DNA of 64,000 bases from Ralstonia pickettii (GCF_000607165.1 NZ_JFZG01000020.1:1-64000); one strand, 5' to 3'; positions 35,461-47,853 are shown, counted from the stretch's first letter. Numbers and translations are program-made. The notes: generated by a model from the sequence alone, not told the origin.

Positions 35461-36084
35461 GTGACCTCAACCCTGAACGCAGCGACCCAAACGCCACCTG
35501 TGCGCCGCATCATCGTGGCCATCACGGGGGCGTCGGGGGCAATCTACGGTGTGCGGCTGCTGCAGGTTCTGCAGGGCCTGCGTGAATCAGCGGGGGTGGA
35601 ATCGCACCTGCTGATGTCGCCCGCAGGGCTGATGAACGTGCAGCACGAGCTGCACATGGCACGCGAAGAAGTAGAAGCGCTGGCGCATGTCGTGCATAAC
35701 GTGCGCGATATCGGGGCGACCATTGCCAGCGGCTCGTTTGCCGCGGAAGCGATGGTGGTGGCGCCCTGCTCGATGAAGACGCTGGCGGCCGTTGCGCACG
35801 GCCTGTCGGACAACCTCATTGCCCGCGCGGCCGACGTCACGCTCAAAGAGCGTCGCCGCCTCATTCTGATGGTGCGCGAAACGCCGTTGAATCTGGCGCA
35901 CCTGCGCAACATGACGGCCGTTACAGAGATGGGCGGAATCGTGTTCCCGCCCGTGCCGGGCTTCTACCAGCGCCCCAAGACGATCGACGACTTGGTCGAC
36001 CACACGGTCGGGCGCGTGCTGGATCTGCTTGGCTTGCCGCAGACGTTGGCGCCGGGCTGGCCTGGCTTGCGTTCAACGGACTAG
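35461..36084 (+). CDS. ubiX: flavin prenyltransferase
   Basis: A 207-aa UbiX/Pad1-type enzyme making the prenylated FMN cofactor of UbiD decarboxylases. The flavin loop is IVAITGASGAIYGVRLLQ (from residue 18), followed by APCSMKTLAAVAHG, the basic RRRLILMVRETPLNLAHLRNM split and FYQRPKTIDDLVDH near the end. The start is GTG at 35461, 19 bp after grxD. It serves ubiquinone synthesis. It is convergent with a small lipoprotein gene. Confidence 0.93.
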   Translation: MTSTLNAATQTPPVRRIIVAITGASGAIYGVRLLQVLQGLRESAGVESHLLMSPAGLMNVQHELHMAREEVEALAHVVHNVRDIGATIASGSFAAEAMVVAPCSMKTLAAVAHGLSDNLIARAADVTLKERRRLILMVRETPLNLAHLRNMTAVTEMGGIVFPPVPGFYQRPKTIDDLVDHTVGRVLDLLGLPQTLAPGWPGLRSTD

Positions 36085-36106
36085 ACGCAGATCAGCCAAC
36101 GGCCGA

Positions 36107-36277
36107 TCAGCGGTGGCGGTAATTGAAGTACACCGACGGTCCACCCCAATAACCGCCGTAATAGGCCGGATAAGCCGGTGCGACATAGACCGGCGCAGGG
36201 GCCACGGCCACCGGTGCCGGATACACCGCACAACCCCCAAGCGTCGCGGCCAACAAGGCCAGAGCCACGATTTTCAT
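36107..36277 (-). CDS. 56-aa lipoprotein, Pro/Val/Tyr-rich
   Basis: A short frame with a complete lipoprotein signal: MKIVALALLAATLGGC, then a mature peptide of about 41 residues with YPAPVAVAPAPVYVAPAYP and a Tyr/Gly stretch YYGGYWGGPS. It is preceded on the minus strand by AAGGACG. The VAPAPVY repeats match those of the exported protein at 41786-42094. Function is unknown; low-complexity Tyr/Pro peptides of this kind are common in the Burkholderiales envelope. Confidence 0.7.
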   Translation of the reverse strand: MKIVALALLAATLGGCAVYPAPVAVAPAPVYVAPAYPAYYGGYWGGPSVYFNYRHR

Positions 36278-36398
36278 GATTAGCGTCCTTCGGCCCCGCT
36301 AGTGGAGCCATGTGGACGTTATAAGCCGAGGCGAGCGACGCCGGCGTCATGCGGGTGTAAGCGGTGTAACCGAAAACTACGAACGTGTGTCCGTAAGC

Positions 36399-37139
36399 TC
36401 ACTGCTTAGGCGTCGGTTTGCCTGGAGAGGGCTTGGCCGTCGCGGCGGGTGCCGAAGCCGCCACACCGGACGCAGCAGCCGGCTTGGGCGCATTCGGATC
36501 GACTTCCGCACGCATCTGGTCCATGACCGCCCCGGCACGCGGCGCCCAAAGGAATTCCACCGTGCCGTTCTGCGGCTCTTCGGGAATCGCGTACATCGTG
36601 ATGATGGTCTGATGGCCTGCCCAGCGTGCACGCAGCGAATCGACCGTTTTGCCAGACTTGAGCTTGAGTGGCGCCTTGCCTTCCTGCGCGGGCTTGCCGT
36701 AGCGATCGGACAGGGCCTGGAAGACGCGCTGCTCGGTATCGACGCCGCGCGTCGGCACGAACATGCCGGCGATGTTGCCATCCTGGTCAATCAGGAGCAC
36801 AGCCTGCGGCCCATCCATCAACTCGGGGCGCGATGCCTGAGGCACGCCCAGCGAGCGCGTGCGGCCATGCGATTCAAGCGCGTCGGAGCAATATTCGGCG
36901 ACATCCTTGCCGCCATTCGCGCGTACGTCTTCGCACGAGGGCAGCTTGCGCAGCGGCTTGCCGAGCGGGAAGGCATCGAGCAGCACCGCTACGTCGCCGG
37001 GATCGCGCACTGCCTTAGCTGGTGCTGCAGCCTTGGGAGCCGCCTTGGCTGCAGGTGCGGCAAACGCCCCAGGCGCGAGCAACGAGGTCGAAAAGGCAAG
37101 CGCGGCGGTTGCCGTGGCGCGTCGCGTCCAGCAGGTCAT
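36399..37139 (-). CDS. exported protein of unknown function
   Basis: A 246-aa protein with a signal peptide (cleavage near GAFA-APAA, residue 27), an Ala/Lys/Pro linker, a globular core (about 45-205) with two cysteines in LPSCEDVR and AEYCSDAL, and a Pro/Ala tail. The core contains LIDQDGNIAGMFVPT followed by a helix and LSDRYGKP, a pattern seen in small alpha/beta domains, but no family was recognised. It is divergent from opgG. Confidence 0.7.
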   Translation of the reverse strand: MTCWTRRATATAALAFSTSLLAPGAFAAPAAKAAPKAAAPAKAVRDPGDVAVLLDAFPLGKPLRKLPSCEDVRANGGKDVAEYCSDALESHGRTRSLGVPQASRPELMDGPQAVLLIDQDGNIAGMFVPTRGVDTEQRVFQALSDRYGKPAQEGKAPLKLKSGKTVDSLRARWAGHQTIITMYAIPEEPQNGTVEFLWAPRAGAVMDQMRAEVDPNAPKPAAASGVAASAPAATAKPSPGKPTPKQ

Positions 37140-37472
37140 GCGAACTCCATGGAGGAAAGAGCCGAGAGTGTGCCACGCGGGAATCGCGGCACACAGGAAA
37201 GCGTTCTGACTGCCGGCCGGCGGTGCGCGTTCCCCTCAACCGAACGGCTGACCCACCACAGACCGCCTGATTACACGCCATTTGACGCGGATATCGGCCC
37301 GATGCGGCGAGAAACATTATCAAAATGTTGCCGGTTTTGATCTCGGAAAGGTACGGCGGGTAAAATCTTGGCGGCACAGACGAATGACCGGCAGGACCGA
37401 AGCGTCACGTTCCTCGGCCCGCCGCATAGACGCGATCTCATTTTGAACATTCCCTCCGCTGTTTCCTCCCGC
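37140..37472. other. divergent intergenic region before opgG
   Basis: A 333-bp space between the exported-protein gene and opgG. It contains the candidate opgG promoter at 37337-37366. In the opgG frame a TTG at 37368 would give 35 extra residues, but it lies upstream of the expected transcript start and those residues are not signal-like. Nothing else was recognised. Confidence 0.4.
37337..37366 (+). promoter_or_regulatory. candidate sigma-70 promoter for opgGH
   Basis: TTGATC (37337-37342), 18-bp spacer and TAAAAT (37361-37366) match the -35 and -10 boxes at 4 of 6 and 5 of 6 positions. Transcription would start near 37373, leaving a leader of about 100 nt before the chosen opgG start. Confidence 0.5.
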
Positions 37473-39035
37473 ATGCCGGGGGCCGCTCGCGCGGCACGCA
37501 CCCGTTCGGTAGCCGGCTATGCGCGGCTGGCCGTGGGCCTGCTGGCGCTGGCTTCGGCGCATGCTGCGCTGGCCTTCGGTTTCAACGATGTGGCCGTACG
37601 CGCCAAGCAACTGGCCTCCAAGCCGTACCAGGCGCCCGCCGACACCCTGCCCCGAGAACTACGCGAACTGCGCTACGACCAGTACCGCGAAATTCGCTTC
37701 AAGTCCGACCAGGCGTACTGGCGCCGCGACAAGCTGCCGTTCGAACTCGGCTTCTTCCACGAGGGTTCGTACTACGACCAGCCTGTGAAGATCAACGAAG
37801 TGTCGCCCGCCGGCGTGCGCGAAATCCGCTTCGATCCGCGCCTGTTCGACTACGGCCCGGTCAAGCTCGACCCGAAGCAGTTGCAGAAGCTCGGCTTCGC
37901 CGGCTTCCGCGTGCATTACCCGATGAACACGCCCAAGTACAAGGACGAGGTCATCGTGTTTCTGGGCGCGTCGTACTTCCGCGGCATCGGCAAGGGGCAG
38001 GTCTACGGCCTCTCCGCGCGCGGGCTGGCCATCGACACCGCACTCAATTCGGGCGAAGAATTTCCCCGCTTCACCGATTTCTGGATCGAACGCCCTGCCG
38101 CCAACGCGAAAGAGCTGACGATCTACGCGCTGCTCAACTCGCGCCGCGCCACGGGTGCCTACCGCTTTGTCATCAAGCCGGGCAGCGACACGGCGGTCGA
38201 CGTCAAGGCACAGCTGTACATGCGCGAGAACGTGAGCAAGCTGGCCATCGCCCCGCTCACCAGCATGTTCTTCTTTGGCGAGAACCAACCGGCACCGGCG
38301 CTGGATTTCCGCCCCGAAGTGCATGACTCCGACGGCCTGTCGGTGCTTTCCGGCACGGGTGAATGGATCTGGCGTCCGCTGACGAACCCCAAGCGCCTGC
38401 TGGTCAGCTCGTTCGGGACGACCAATCCGGGCGGCTTCGGCCTGATGCAGCGTGACCGCGCGTTCTCCAGCTACCAGGAAATCGGCGACCGCTATGAACT
38501 GCGCCCGAGCGCGTGGGTCGAGCCTGTCGGCAAATGGGGGGCGGGCCGCGTGGAGCTGGTGCAGATTCCGACGCCAGACGAGACGAACGACAACGTGGTC
38601 GCCTACTGGGTGCCCGAAAACCCGCCCAAGCCGCATCAGCCGTTCAATCTCGAATACCGCCTGCTGTGGCAGAAAGACGCCGACAAGAAACCGGCGCTGG
38701 CATGGGTTACGCAGACGCGCCGCTCGCACGGCTGGACAACCAAGCGCCCCGACGAGCGCAAGCCCGACGATACGATCGCCTTCGTGGTCGACTTTGAAGG
38801 CCCCGCGCTGGCGAAGCTCGCGCCGAATGCACCGGTTGAGCCGGTGTTCTCGGCAGATGCCAACGGCAAGATCGAATCGATCTTCGGCCAACCCAACACC
38901 GCGACCGGCGGCTGGCGCGTGACCGTGCGCCTCAAGCGGGTCGACGACGATAAACCCGTCGAAATGCGCGGCTACCTGCGCAGCGGCGGCACCGGACTCT
39001 CTGAGACGTGGAGCTACCTGTTACCTCCGGGCTGA
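37473..39035 (+). CDS. opgG: glucans biosynthesis protein G
   Basis: A 520-aa periplasmic protein needed to make branched osmoregulated periplasmic glucans from the beta-1,2 backbone. The signal peptide ends near HAALA-FGF. The mature part has the OpgG beta-sandwich motifs: [18 protein letters not shown] (start), [43 protein letters not shown], and [10 protein letters not shown] followed later by [17 protein letters not shown]. The start was set at the ATG giving a normal signal peptide, though it lacks a clear ribosome site. Its end overlaps opgH by 28 bp if opgH starts at 39008. Confidence 0.92.
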   Translation: MPGAARAARTRSVAGYARLAVGLLALASAHAALAFGFNDVAVRAKQLASKPYQAPADTLPRELRELRYDQYREIRFKSDQAYWRRDKLPFELGFFHEGSYYDQPVKINEVSPAGVREIRFDPRLFDYGPVKLDPKQLQKLGFAGFRVHYPMNTPKYKDEVIVFLGASYFRGIGKGQVYGLSARGLAIDTALNSGEEFPRFTDFWIERPAANAKELTIYALLNSRRATGAYRFVIKPGSDTAVDVKAQLYMRENVSKLAIAPLTSMFFFGENQPAPALDFRPEVHDSDGLSVLSGTGEWIWRPLTNPKRLLVSSFGTTNPGGFGLMQRDRAFSSYQEIGDRYELRPSAWVEPVGKWGAGRVELVQIPTPDETNDNVVAYWVPENPPKPHQPFNLEYRLLWQKDADKKPALAWVTQTRRSHGWTTKRPDERKPDDTIAFVVDFEGPALAKLAPNAPVEPVFSADANGKIESIFGQPNTATGGWRVTVRLKRVDDDKPVEMRGYLRSGGTGLSETWSYLLPPG

Positions 39036-41596
39036 ACGTGACGACAGCCCAGACTGGCGGTGCCGCTGGCACTGCCCCCTCCACCAGCCCTGCCACAGCG
39101 CAGTCTGTGGCCGACCATTACCTTGAAGCGCTGCCGCTGGCGGCCGACGCGCGTGCTGCGCTGCTGCGCAACGCGAACATCACGGCCGGCGACGACGATG
39201 CGGCAGCGCTCGCCAAGCTGCATCACGCACTGGCCAGGCTGGACCCGGCGCAGACGACCTCCCTCGACGCCGATGCGCCGGCCTACGCTTCTGTAGGCTC
39301 GCGTCTGGATGCTGCCTATGGCGCCACGCGCGCCGATGCCACGTCGACGGAGCCCTCTGCCGAGCCCGCGCCGCCGCTTGAGCACGACAGCCAAGGCCGC
39401 ATCCACCTGGATACCGGGCCTACGCCTGCGCGTCGCTCGATGGTGCCGTGGCCATGGGTGCTGGGGCCGATCTGGCGCACCCGCAAGGCCATCGACCGTT
39501 GGATGCACGGCGGCAAGAAGCCGGTGCCGTACGAAGCGCCCGACTCGCCGGACCCGAAGGGCATCTGGCGCTTCGTCGGCTCGCGCCGTCGCCTGACGCT
39601 GCTGGCGCTGATGATCGCGCAGACCGTCGCTGCCACGTGGGCGATGAGCACGGTGCTGCCGTACCACGGCGCCGACTGGCTCGAGGCCATCATCATCGTG
39701 CTGTTTGCGGTGCTGTTCTGTTGGGTGTCGGCAGGCTTCTGGACAGCCATCACCGGCTTCCTGCTGCTGGCCTTCCACGGCGACCGGTTCGTCATCTCGC
39801 GCCGCGCCACGCCCGACGCCACGATTCCGGACGACGCGCGCACGGCCATCGTCATGCCGATCTGCAATGAAGATGTGCAGCGCGTGTTCGCGGGGCTGCG
39901 CGCGACGTACGAATCGTTGCAGCGCACGGGGCATCTGGAGCACTTCGACTTCTTCGTGCTATCGGACTCCGGCGACCCGGATATCCGCACCGCAGAAGCC
40001 GATGCGTGGCTGCATATCTGCCGCGCGCTCGATGGTTTCGGCCGCATCTTCTACCGTTGGCGCCGCCACCGCGTGAAGCGCAAGAGCGGCAACATCGACG
40101 ATTTCTGTCGGCGCTGGGGCGGCAAATACCGCTACATGATCGTGCTCGACGCCGACAGCGTGATGAGCGGCGATTGCCTGACGCGCCTCGTGCAGTTGAT
40201 GGAAGGTGCGCCTAGCGCGGGCATCATCCAGACCGCCCCACGCGCCGCCGGCCGCGACACGCTGTACGCGCGTATCCAGCAGTTCGCCACGCGCGTGTAC
40301 GGGCCGCTGTTCACCGCCGGCCTGCACTACTGGCAGCTCGGCGAATCGCACTACTGGGGTCACAACGCCATCATCCGGCTGGACCCGTTCATCAAGCACT
40401 GTGCGCTGGCGCCGATTCCGGGCAAGGGTTCGCTTTCGGGCGAGATCATGTCGCACGACTTTGTCGAAGCCGCGCTGATGCGCCGCGCCGGCTGGGCCGT
40501 GTGGATCGCCTACGACCTGGACGGCAGCTACGAAGAAATGCCGCCCAACCTGCTCGACGAGCTGGGCCGCGACCGCCGCTGGTGCCACGGCAACCTGATG
40601 AACTTCCGCCTGTTCGGCGCGCCAGGCTTCCACCGTGTGCACCGCGCGGTGTTCATCACCGGGGTGATGGCCTATCTGTCGGCGCCACTGTGGTTCCTGT
40701 TCCTGATCCTGTCGACGGCCCTGCTGGCCAAGCACACGCTGATCGCGCCGGAGTACTTCACGCAGCCGCGCCAGCTCTTCCCGATCTGGCCGGAGTGGCA
40801 TCCGGAAAAAGCAGCCGCGCTGTTTTCCGCCACCGCCACCGTGCTGTTCCTGCCGAAGATTTTGAGCGTGCTGGTGCTGTGGGCGCAGGGGCCGAAGCGC
40901 TTTGGCGGGGCGATCCACCTGGCGTTGTCGATGGCGATTGAGGCGGCGTTCTCGGTGCTGGCCGCGCCGGTGCGCATGCTGTTCCACACGCGCTTCGTGA
41001 CGGCCGCGTTCCTCGGCTGGAAGGTGCACTGGAAGTCGCCGCCGCGTGAGGACGCGCAAACCCATTGGGGCGACGCCGTACGCCGCCATGGCCTGCACAC
41101 CGTGATCGGCATCGTCTGGGCTGCGATCGTGTATTGGCTGAACCCGAGCTTCCTGTGGTGGCTTTCGCCAGTCGTGGGCGCGCTGATCGTGTCGATTCCG
41201 CTGTCGGTGTTCTCCAGCCGCGTGAGCCTGGGCCGCCGCATGCGGCGCCTGCGCCTGTTCATGATCCCCGAGGAAGTGCGCCCGCCGCGCGAACTCCGCG
41301 CCACGCGCAAGCACCTGCGCAATGCGCCCCCGATGCCGGACTTCCGCCAAGCCGTGGTCGACCCCGTCACCAACGCACTGATGTGCGCGATTGGCACCGC
41401 GCGCTTTCCGCACGACCGACGCCTGATTGCTGTGCGGGAGGCACATGTGCGTCACGCACTGGAAGTCGGTCCCGACAAGCTCACGGGCAAGCAGAAGCTG
41501 GTGTTGCTGTCGGACCCGTTCGCTCTGTCAGCGCTGCACCTGGCGGTGTGGTCGTCACCTGAACAGCGAACGGCCTGGGAGCCTGCACAGGGCTGA
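39008..41596 (+). CDS. opgH: glucans biosynthesis glucosyltransferase H
   Basis: An 862-aa inner-membrane GT2 glucosyltransferase polymerising the glucan backbone from UDP-glucose. Membrane helices lie at about 195-270 and, in several spans, at about 545-770. The cytoplasmic catalytic domain holds DSGDPD, the metal-site DADSVM (DxD) and the processive QxxRW-type motif as RDRRWCHGN. The GTG at 39008 overlaps opgG; a GTG at 39038, just after the opgG stop, is an equally possible start and removes 10 residues. A terminator follows. Confidence 0.93.
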   Translation: MELPVTSGLNVTTAQTGGAAGTAPSTSPATAQSVADHYLEALPLAADARAALLRNANITAGDDDAAALAKLHHALARLDPAQTTSLDADAPAYASVGSRLDAAYGATRADATSTEPSAEPAPPLEHDSQGRIHLDTGPTPARRSMVPWPWVLGPIWRTRKAIDRWMHGGKKPVPYEAPDSPDPKGIWRFVGSRRRLTLLALMIAQTVAATWAMSTVLPYHGADWLEAIIIVLFAVLFCWVSAGFWTAITGFLLLAFHGDRFVISRRATPDATIPDDARTAIVMPICNEDVQRVFAGLRATYESLQRTGHLEHFDFFVLSDSGDPDIRTAEADAWLHICRALDGFGRIFYRWRRHRVKRKSGNIDDFCRRWGGKYRYMIVLDADSVMSGDCLTRLVQLMEGAPSAGIIQTAPRAAGRDTLYARIQQFATRVYGPLFTAGLHYWQLGESHYWGHNAIIRLDPFIKHCALAPIPGKGSLSGEIMSHDFVEAALMRRAGWAVWIAYDLDGSYEEMPPNLLDELGRDRRWCHGNLMNFRLFGAPGFHRVHRAVFITGVMAYLSAPLWFLFLILSTALLAKHTLIAPEYFTQPRQLFPIWPEWHPEKAAALFSATATVLFLPKILSVLVLWAQGPKRFGGAIHLALSMAIEAAFSVLAAPVRMLFHTRFVTAAFLGWKVHWKSPPREDAQTHWGDAVRRHGLHTVIGIVWAAIVYWLNPSFLWWLSPVVGALIVSIPLSVFSSRVSLGRRMRRLRLFMIPEEVRPPRELRATRKHLRNAPPMPDFRQAVVDPVTNALMCAIGTARFPHDRRLIAVREAHVRHALEVGPDKLTGKQKLVLLSDPFALSALHLAVWSSPEQRTAWEPAQG

Positions 41597-41621
41597 ACAA
41601 GCCGCCTCACGTGAAATACCG

Positions 41622-41654
41622 CGCCCCACCAGTGTCTTGCCGGTGGGGCGTTTT
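41622..41654 (+). terminator. terminator after opgH
   Basis: A perfect 9-bp stem CGCCCCACC (41622-41630) and GGTGGGGCG (41642-41650), loop of 11 nt, followed by TTTT. Confidence 0.9.
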
Positions 41655-41785
41655 ACTTCCCGTTACATCCGTAGGATTTGCGTATCACCTGAAGCGCCCG
41701 GCGGTTCATAGAATGGCATCACGAACTTGATACACGAAGTCGACGGCACATCAGCCCCGGCCTCGCAACCGTAAGGAGAAGCATC

Positions 41786-42094
41786 ATGAAACGCACACTG
41801 CTCGCATTCGTTCTGGGCGGCGCCGCGCTGTGCGCCTCGACGGCGGCGTTGGCCCATGTGGACGTCGGCGTGTCGATCGGCGTGCCTGCGCCGGTGTACG
41901 TGGCCCCGGCCCCTGTCTATGCACCGCCGCCTGTGGTGTATCGCCCTGCCCCGGTGTATGCCCCCGCTCCGGTCGTCTATGGCGGCTACTACCGCGACCG
42001 CGACGACTGGCGTGAGCGCGAATGGCGCCGTCACGAGTGGCGCGAACGCGAATGGCACCACGATCACGGGTGGCACCGCGGCTGGGACCGCTAA
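41786..42094 (+). CDS. exported protein with PVY repeats and W/R/H-rich tail
   Basis: A 102-aa protein with a signal peptide ending at AALA-HVDV. The mature part has tandem Pro-Val-Tyr units (PAPVYVAPAPVYAPPPVVY, then RPAPVYAPAPVVYGG) followed by a charged tail of repeated REREW and HEW units ending HGWHRGWDR. The His/Trp/Arg tail could bind metal or polyanions; this is speculative. An AAGGAGAAG site precedes the ATG and a terminator follows, so it is a one-gene unit. It shares its repeat with the lipoprotein at 36107-36277. Confidence 0.75.
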   Translation: MKRTLLAFVLGGAALCASTAALAHVDVGVSIGVPAPVYVAPAPVYAPPPVVYRPAPVYAPAPVVYGGYYRDRDDWREREWRRHEWREREWHHDHGWHRGWDR

Positions 42095-42133
42095 CGCCTG
42101 ACGCCTAACGCGAACAGGAAGCCACATCGGCAC

Positions 42134-42166
42134 ACGGGCCGCTCGCACGAGCGGCCCGTTACTTTT
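42134..42166 (+). terminator. terminator after PVY-repeat gene
   Basis: A perfect 11-bp stem ACGGGCCGCTC (42134-42144) and GAGCGGCCCGT (42149-42159) with loop GCAC, followed by TACTTTT. Confidence 0.9.
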
Positions 42167-42263
42167 GTACGCTCGACTGCCTGCGCAATCCGCAAACCGA
42201 CCTATGCTGACGTAGCGGCCACTGCAATCCCGCCACCGGTCGCACAGCACACGGGAGGACGCC

Positions 42264-42752
42264 ATGTCGATCTCCAGCACCCTCGACGGCTGCCTGCGCA
42301 GCAAGGGCTGCCTGTACGAGGTGATTCGTCATCCGCATACCCACACGAGCACTGAAACCGCACAATCTGCGCATGTCCCGGGCGACCGTCTGGCCAAGAC
42401 GCTGCTGCTCGAAGACAAGCTTGGCTATGTTGCGGCCGTGTTGCCATCCACGTATCACCTGCATCTGTCCGAGCTACAAAAGGAATCGGGCCGCTTGGAC
42501 CTTACGCTGGCCGATGAATCGGAGTTGCGCGAAGTCTTCCGGGACTGCGATGCAGGGGCCGTTCCGCCCGTGGGCATGGCCTACGGCATGCCGACCTACA
42601 TCGACAGCAGCCTGATGACCCACGGCGACGTCTACTTTGAAGCTGGCGACCACGAAAACGTCGTGCATATGGACATGGACCAGTTCATGGCCTTGATGCG
42701 CGACGCCAAGCCCGCTCATTTCGCGTATCGCATGCAGGGCATCCTCTTCTGA
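42264..42752 (+). CDS. YbaK/EbsC-family aminoacyl-tRNA deacylase-like protein
   Basis: A 162-aa protein with the YbaK/ProRS-associated fold. Segments HTHTSTETAQSAHVPGDRLAK, KTLLLEDKLGYVAAVLP and VPPVGMAYGMPTYIDSSL correspond to the conserved strands that form the editing pocket. Relatives hydrolyse mischarged tRNAs; the exact substrate is open because some members differ. GGGAGGACGCC precedes the ATG. It starts a two-gene unit with the CDGSH protein 10 bp downstream. Confidence 0.82.
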   Translation: MSISSTLDGCLRSKGCLYEVIRHPHTHTSTETAQSAHVPGDRLAKTLLLEDKLGYVAAVLPSTYHLHLSELQKESGRLDLTLADESELREVFRDCDAGAVPPVGMAYGMPTYIDSSLMTHGDVYFEAGDHENVVHMDMDQFMALMRDAKPAHFAYRMQGILF

Positions 42753-42762
42753 GGAGACGGCC

Positions 42763-42996
42763 ATGGCCGACGACGTGGTCATCACGGTCCGCAACAACGG
42801 GCCGTATCACATCAAGGGAAGCTTCCGGATCGTCACCCAGGGCGGACGCGAATTACCGGTGGAGGAAGGGCAGGCATGGCTGTGCCGCTGCGGGCACTCG
42901 TTGAACAAACCGTTCTGTGACGGCTCGCACAAGCGCGTCGAGTTTGACAGCAACCTCGACGCGCCTGCGCCGGTTGAGGCAGACCGGTCACCGTAA
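42763..42996 (+). CDS. CDGSH iron-sulfur protein
   Basis: A 77-aa protein with one complete CDGSH motif, CRCGHSLNKPFCDGSH (about residues 41-56): three Cys and one His that bind a 2Fe-2S cluster. The N-terminal strands VVITVRNNGPYHIKGSF are typical of the single-motif bacterial group. A GAGGAGACGGCC site precedes the ATG. It probably acts as a small cytoplasmic electron or cluster carrier. Confidence 0.9.
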   Translation: MADDVVITVRNNGPYHIKGSFRIVTQGGRELPVEEGQAWLCRCGHSLNKPFCDGSHKRVEFDSNLDAPAPVEADRSP

Positions 42997-43032
42997 GCGG
43001 GAACGCGGGCCGAAAGACCCGCGCGTCCCCGC

Positions 43033-43034
<2 letters not shown>
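42995..43034. terminator. large GC hairpin between converging genes
   Basis: AAGCGGG-ACGCGGG on the left pairs with CCCGCG-GTCCCCGCTT on the right around a GAAA-type loop, with a few mismatches. It lies between the CDGSH gene and ettA, reaching into both stop regions. No T-run follows on either strand, so termination is likely but not certain. Confidence 0.4.
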
Positions 43035-44700
<1,666 letters not shown>

Positions 44701-44795
44701 GGCGGAATTGCGGGGGGAAACGCAGAAATGGCGAACCCGGCGAGTTTAACAAAGCCGGGGCATGGCAAACCCAAGGCTCAAGGCCGCACGAGCAA

Positions 44796-44825
44796 AAGAA
44801 AAAGGCGCCCACCAGGGGCGCCCTT
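44796..44825 (-). terminator. terminator of the cyo operon
   Basis: Stem GGCGCCC (44804-44810) and GGGCGCC (44816-44822) with loop ACCAG; the AAGAAAAA run on its left is a U-run on the minus strand. It lies just after cyoD. Confidence 0.85.
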
Positions 44826-44850
44826 CCGATGCATCGGAGGCCAGGCCTCG

Positions 44851-45219
44851 TTACATCGTCATCATGTTGGCGTTCATGTTATGCATGACCCACAGCGAGC
44901 CGACAATGACGATCGCCAGGATCAGCAGCGTGAACAGGAAGGCCATCACGTTCCAGCGCTGGGCGGACGAGCCGTCCAGGTGCAGGAAATAGATCAGGTG
45001 CACGACGATCTGCACGACCGCCAGGGCCATCACCGTCACCAGCACCGTCTGGTGCGAGTAGCCGCCGTCCATCACCATCTTGAACGGAATGGCCGTCAGG
45101 ATCACCGCCAGCACGAAGCCGATCAGGTAGCCCTTGACGGTGGCATGGCCAGCGCCGCCCGCTGCATGACCGTGGGCATCATCGTGGGCAATGCCCGTCG
45201 AAACGTTGGTCTGTTCCAT
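44851..45219 (-). CDS. cyoD: cytochrome o ubiquinol oxidase subunit IV
   Basis: A 122-aa membrane protein with three helices (about 25-45, 52-75, 85-110). VKGYLIGFVLAVILTAIPF and VHLIYFLHLDGSSAQRWN are CyoD motifs. It is a small stabilising subunit of the bo3 quinol oxidase. It abuts cyoC with no gap (its start lies directly after the cyoC stop) and ends the operon. Confidence 0.93.
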   Translation of the reverse strand: MEQTNVSTGIAHDDAHGHAAGGAGHATVKGYLIGFVLAVILTAIPFKMVMDGGYSHQTVLVTVMALAVVQIVVHLIYFLHLDGSSAQRWNVMAFLFTLLILAIVIVGSLWVMHNMNANMMTM

Positions 45220-45861
45220 TTACATCGCTCCCAGCAGATACACGACGGTAAACACGCCGATCCACACCACGTCCAAGAAGTGCCAGAACAGGCTCAGGCA
45301 CGACAGGCGGGTCGATTGGGTCGGGGTCAGCCCTTTGCGGCTGATCTGCCACATCAGGACGATGATCCACAGCATGCCGCTCGCCACGTGCAGGCCGTGC
45401 GTGCCGACCAGCAGGAAGAACGACGACAGGAACGCGCTGCGGCTCGGGCCCGCGCCTTCTGCAATCAGGTGGTGGAACTCGTTGATTTCCATGCCGACGA
45501 ACGCGGCGCCCAGCAGCAAGGTGATGCCCAGCCACAGCATCACTTGGTCCTTGCGGCCGTTCTGCAGGCTGATCATCACCATGCCGTAGGTGATGGACGA
45601 CACCAGCAGGATGCCGGTTTCGATTGCCACATACGACAGATCGAAGAGTTCCTTGCCCGTCGGGCCGCCCGCCGTCGCACCGCGCAGGACGCAGAACGTG
45701 GCAAACAGCGACGCGAAGATGATCAAGTCGCTCATCAGGTACACCCAGAAGCCGAAGACCTTGGTGTCTGCGGCATCGTGGTGGTGCGCATGGTCATGCG
45801 CGTGGTCGTGGCCCTGCGCGTGACCGTGCGCGGCGTGACCGTCTAGAACATTGGAAGCCAT
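45220..45861 (-). CDS. cyoC: cytochrome o ubiquinol oxidase subunit III
   Basis: A 213-aa protein with a His/Ala/Asp-rich N-terminus ([18 protein letters not shown], residues 12-29) and five membrane helices. [19 protein letters not shown] and [15 protein letters not shown] are subunit-III motifs. The His-rich leader is longer than in E. coli CyoC and might bind metal; this is speculation. It starts 3 bp after cyoB on the minus strand. Confidence 0.94.
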   Translation of the reverse strand: MASNVLDGHAAHGHAQGHDHAHDHAHHHDAADTKVFGFWVYLMSDLIIFASLFATFCVLRGATAGGPTGKELFDLSYVAIETGILLVSSITYGMVMISLQNGRKDQVMLWLGITLLLGAAFVGMEINEFHHLIAEGAGPSRSAFLSSFFLLVGTHGLHVASGMLWIIVLMWQISRKGLTPTQSTRLSCLSLFWHFLDVVWIGVFTVVYLLGAM

Positions 45862-45864
45862 GGT

Positions 45865-47850
45865 TTAAGCCTGCGAACCGATACGTTGGAAGTAGGCCGA
45901 CTCGGTCTCGTGAACCTCGTGGGCGGGCACGTAGTAATCGATGTCGTCGTTGTTGCTGCGGAGGATGAAGCTGCCGATCATGCCGACCAGACCCAGCACG
46001 GCCATCCACCAGATGTGCCAGATCAGCGCGAAGCCCATCACGATCGAGAACATGCCAATGAAGAAGCCGGCGCCGGTGTTCTTCGGCATGTGGATCTTTT
46101 CGTAGCTCGGCGCGACCTGCGTCAGCACTTCACCGCGCGCCTTCATGTCTGCAAAGGCGTCGATGTCATGGATGACCGGCACGCGGGCGAAGTTGTAGTG
46201 CGCCGGCGGCGACGACGTCGCCCACTCCAGCGTACGGCCACCCCACGGGTCGCCCGTCAGATCGGCCAGCGCATGACGGTTGCGGACGCTCACGAAGATC
46301 TGGATGAGCTGCGAAGCGATACCGCAGGCGATGATCGCGGCGCCGATCACAGCGACGATCAGCCACGGTTGCCATGCCGGGTTGTCGGTATGGTTCAGAC
46401 GACGCGTCATGCCCATGAAGCCCAGCACGTACAGCGGCATGAACGCGGTGTAGAAACCCACGAACCAGCACCAGAAAGCGCGCTTGCCCCACTTCTCGTC
46501 CAGCTTGAAGCCGAAGGCCTTCGGGAACCAGTACGTGATACCAGCCAGGTAACCGAACACCACGCCACCGATGATGGTGTTGTGGAAGTGAGCGATCAGG
46601 AACAGGCTGTTGTGCAGCAGGAAGTCAGCGCCCGGCACGGCCAGCAGCACGCCGGTCATGCCGCCGATCACGAAGGTGATCATGAAGCCGATCGTCCACA
46701 GCATCATCGAGTTCAGCTCGACGCGGCCGCGGTACATCGTGAACAGCCAGTTGAAGATCTTCACACCCGTCGGGATCGAGATGATCATCGTCGCGATACC
46801 GAAGAACGCGTTGACGTTCGCACCTGAGCCCATGGTGAAGAAGTGGTGCAGCCACACCAGGAACGACAGCACGGTGATGCCGGCGGTCGCCCACACCATC
46901 GACGTGTAGCCGAAGAGCTTCTTGCGCGAGAACGTCGAGACGATTTCCGAGAACATGCCGAAGGCCGGCAGGATCAGGATGTACACCTCGGGGTGGCCCC
47001 AGATCCAGATCAGGTTCACGTACAGCATGGCGTTACCGCCGCCACCGTTCGTGAAGAAGTGCATGTCCAGGTAGCGGTCGGCACCCAGCAGCGCCAGCGC
47101 CACGGTCAGCACCGGGAAGGCGGCCACGATCAGGATGTTGGCGCACAGGGCAGTCCAGGTGAAGATCGGCATGCGCATCAGCGTCATGCCCGGCGCGCGC
47201 ATCTTGAAGATGGTCGCGACGAAGTTCACGCCGGTCAGCAATGTCCCGAGGCCCGATATCTGCAATGCCCAGATGTAGTAGTCGACCCCCACGCCCGGGC
47301 TGTACGCCAGCTCCGACAGCGGCGGGTATGCCAGCCAACCGGTGCGAGCGAATTCACCCACGCCCAGCGACACGTTGATCAGCACCACACCTGCGGCAGC
47401 CAGCCAGAACGACAGCGTGTTCAGGAACGGGAATGCCACGTCGCGCGCGCCAATCTGCAGCGGCACGATCAGGTTGATCAAGCCCGTCATCAGCGGCATG
47501 GCCATGAAGAAAATCATGATCACGCCGTGCGCGGTGAAGATCTGGTCGTAGTGCTCAGGCGGCAGATAGCCGGCACCGCCGCCCGAGGCGACCGCCAGTT
47601 GCGAGCGCATCATGATGGCGTCGGCAAAGCCGCGCAGCAGCATCACGATGGCCAGAATGCAGTACATCACGCCGATCTTCTTGTGATCGACCGAGGTGAT
47701 CCACTCATTCCAGAGGTAGGTCCACTTCTTGAGATAGGTGATCAGGCCGAACACGCCCGCGCCACCCAACAGAATGGCCGACACCGTCACGACCACGATG
47801 GGCTCGTGCAGCGGAATGGCCTCCAGACTCAACTTGCCAAACATCGTCAA
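45865..47850 (-). CDS. cyoB: cytochrome o ubiquinol oxidase subunit I
   Basis: A 661-aa heme-copper oxidase core with about 15 helices. Heme and CuB ligands are visible in [14 protein letters not shown] (low-spin heme His), [15 protein letters not shown] (CuB His and the His-Tyr region), FLVWLHHFF (CuB His pair) and [11 protein letters not shown] (heme His). The K-channel residues near PEVYILI are kept. It reduces oxygen to water with ubiquinol and pumps protons. It sits 3 bp after cyoA. Confidence 0.97.
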   Translation of the reverse strand: MTMFGKLSLEAIPLHEPIVVVTVSAILLGGAGVFGLITYLKKWTYLWNEWITSVDHKKIGVMYCILAIVMLLRGFADAIMMRSQLAVASGGGAGYLPPEHYDQIFTAHGVIMIFFMAMPLMTGLINLIVPLQIGARDVAFPFLNTLSFWLAAAGVVLINVSLGVGEFARTGWLAYPPLSELAYSPGVGVDYYIWALQISGLGTLLTGVNFVATIFKMRAPGMTLMRMPIFTWTALCANILIVAAFPVLTVALALLGADRYLDMHFFTNGGGGNAMLYVNLIWIWGHPEVYILILPAFGMFSEIVSTFSRKKLFGYTSMVWATAGITVLSFLVWLHHFFTMGSGANVNAFFGIATMIISIPTGVKIFNWLFTMYRGRVELNSMMLWTIGFMITFVIGGMTGVLLAVPGADFLLHNSLFLIAHFHNTIIGGVVFGYLAGITYWFPKAFGFKLDEKWGKRAFWCWFVGFYTAFMPLYVLGFMGMTRRLNHTDNPAWQPWLIVAVIGAAIIACGIASQLIQIFVSVRNRHALADLTGDPWGGRTLEWATSSPPAHYNFARVPVIHDIDAFADMKARGEVLTQVAPSYEKIHMPKNTGAGFFIGMFSIVMGFALIWHIWWMAVLGLVGMIGSFILRSNNDDIDYYVPAHEVHETESAYFQRIGSQA

Positions 47851-47853
47851 CTC

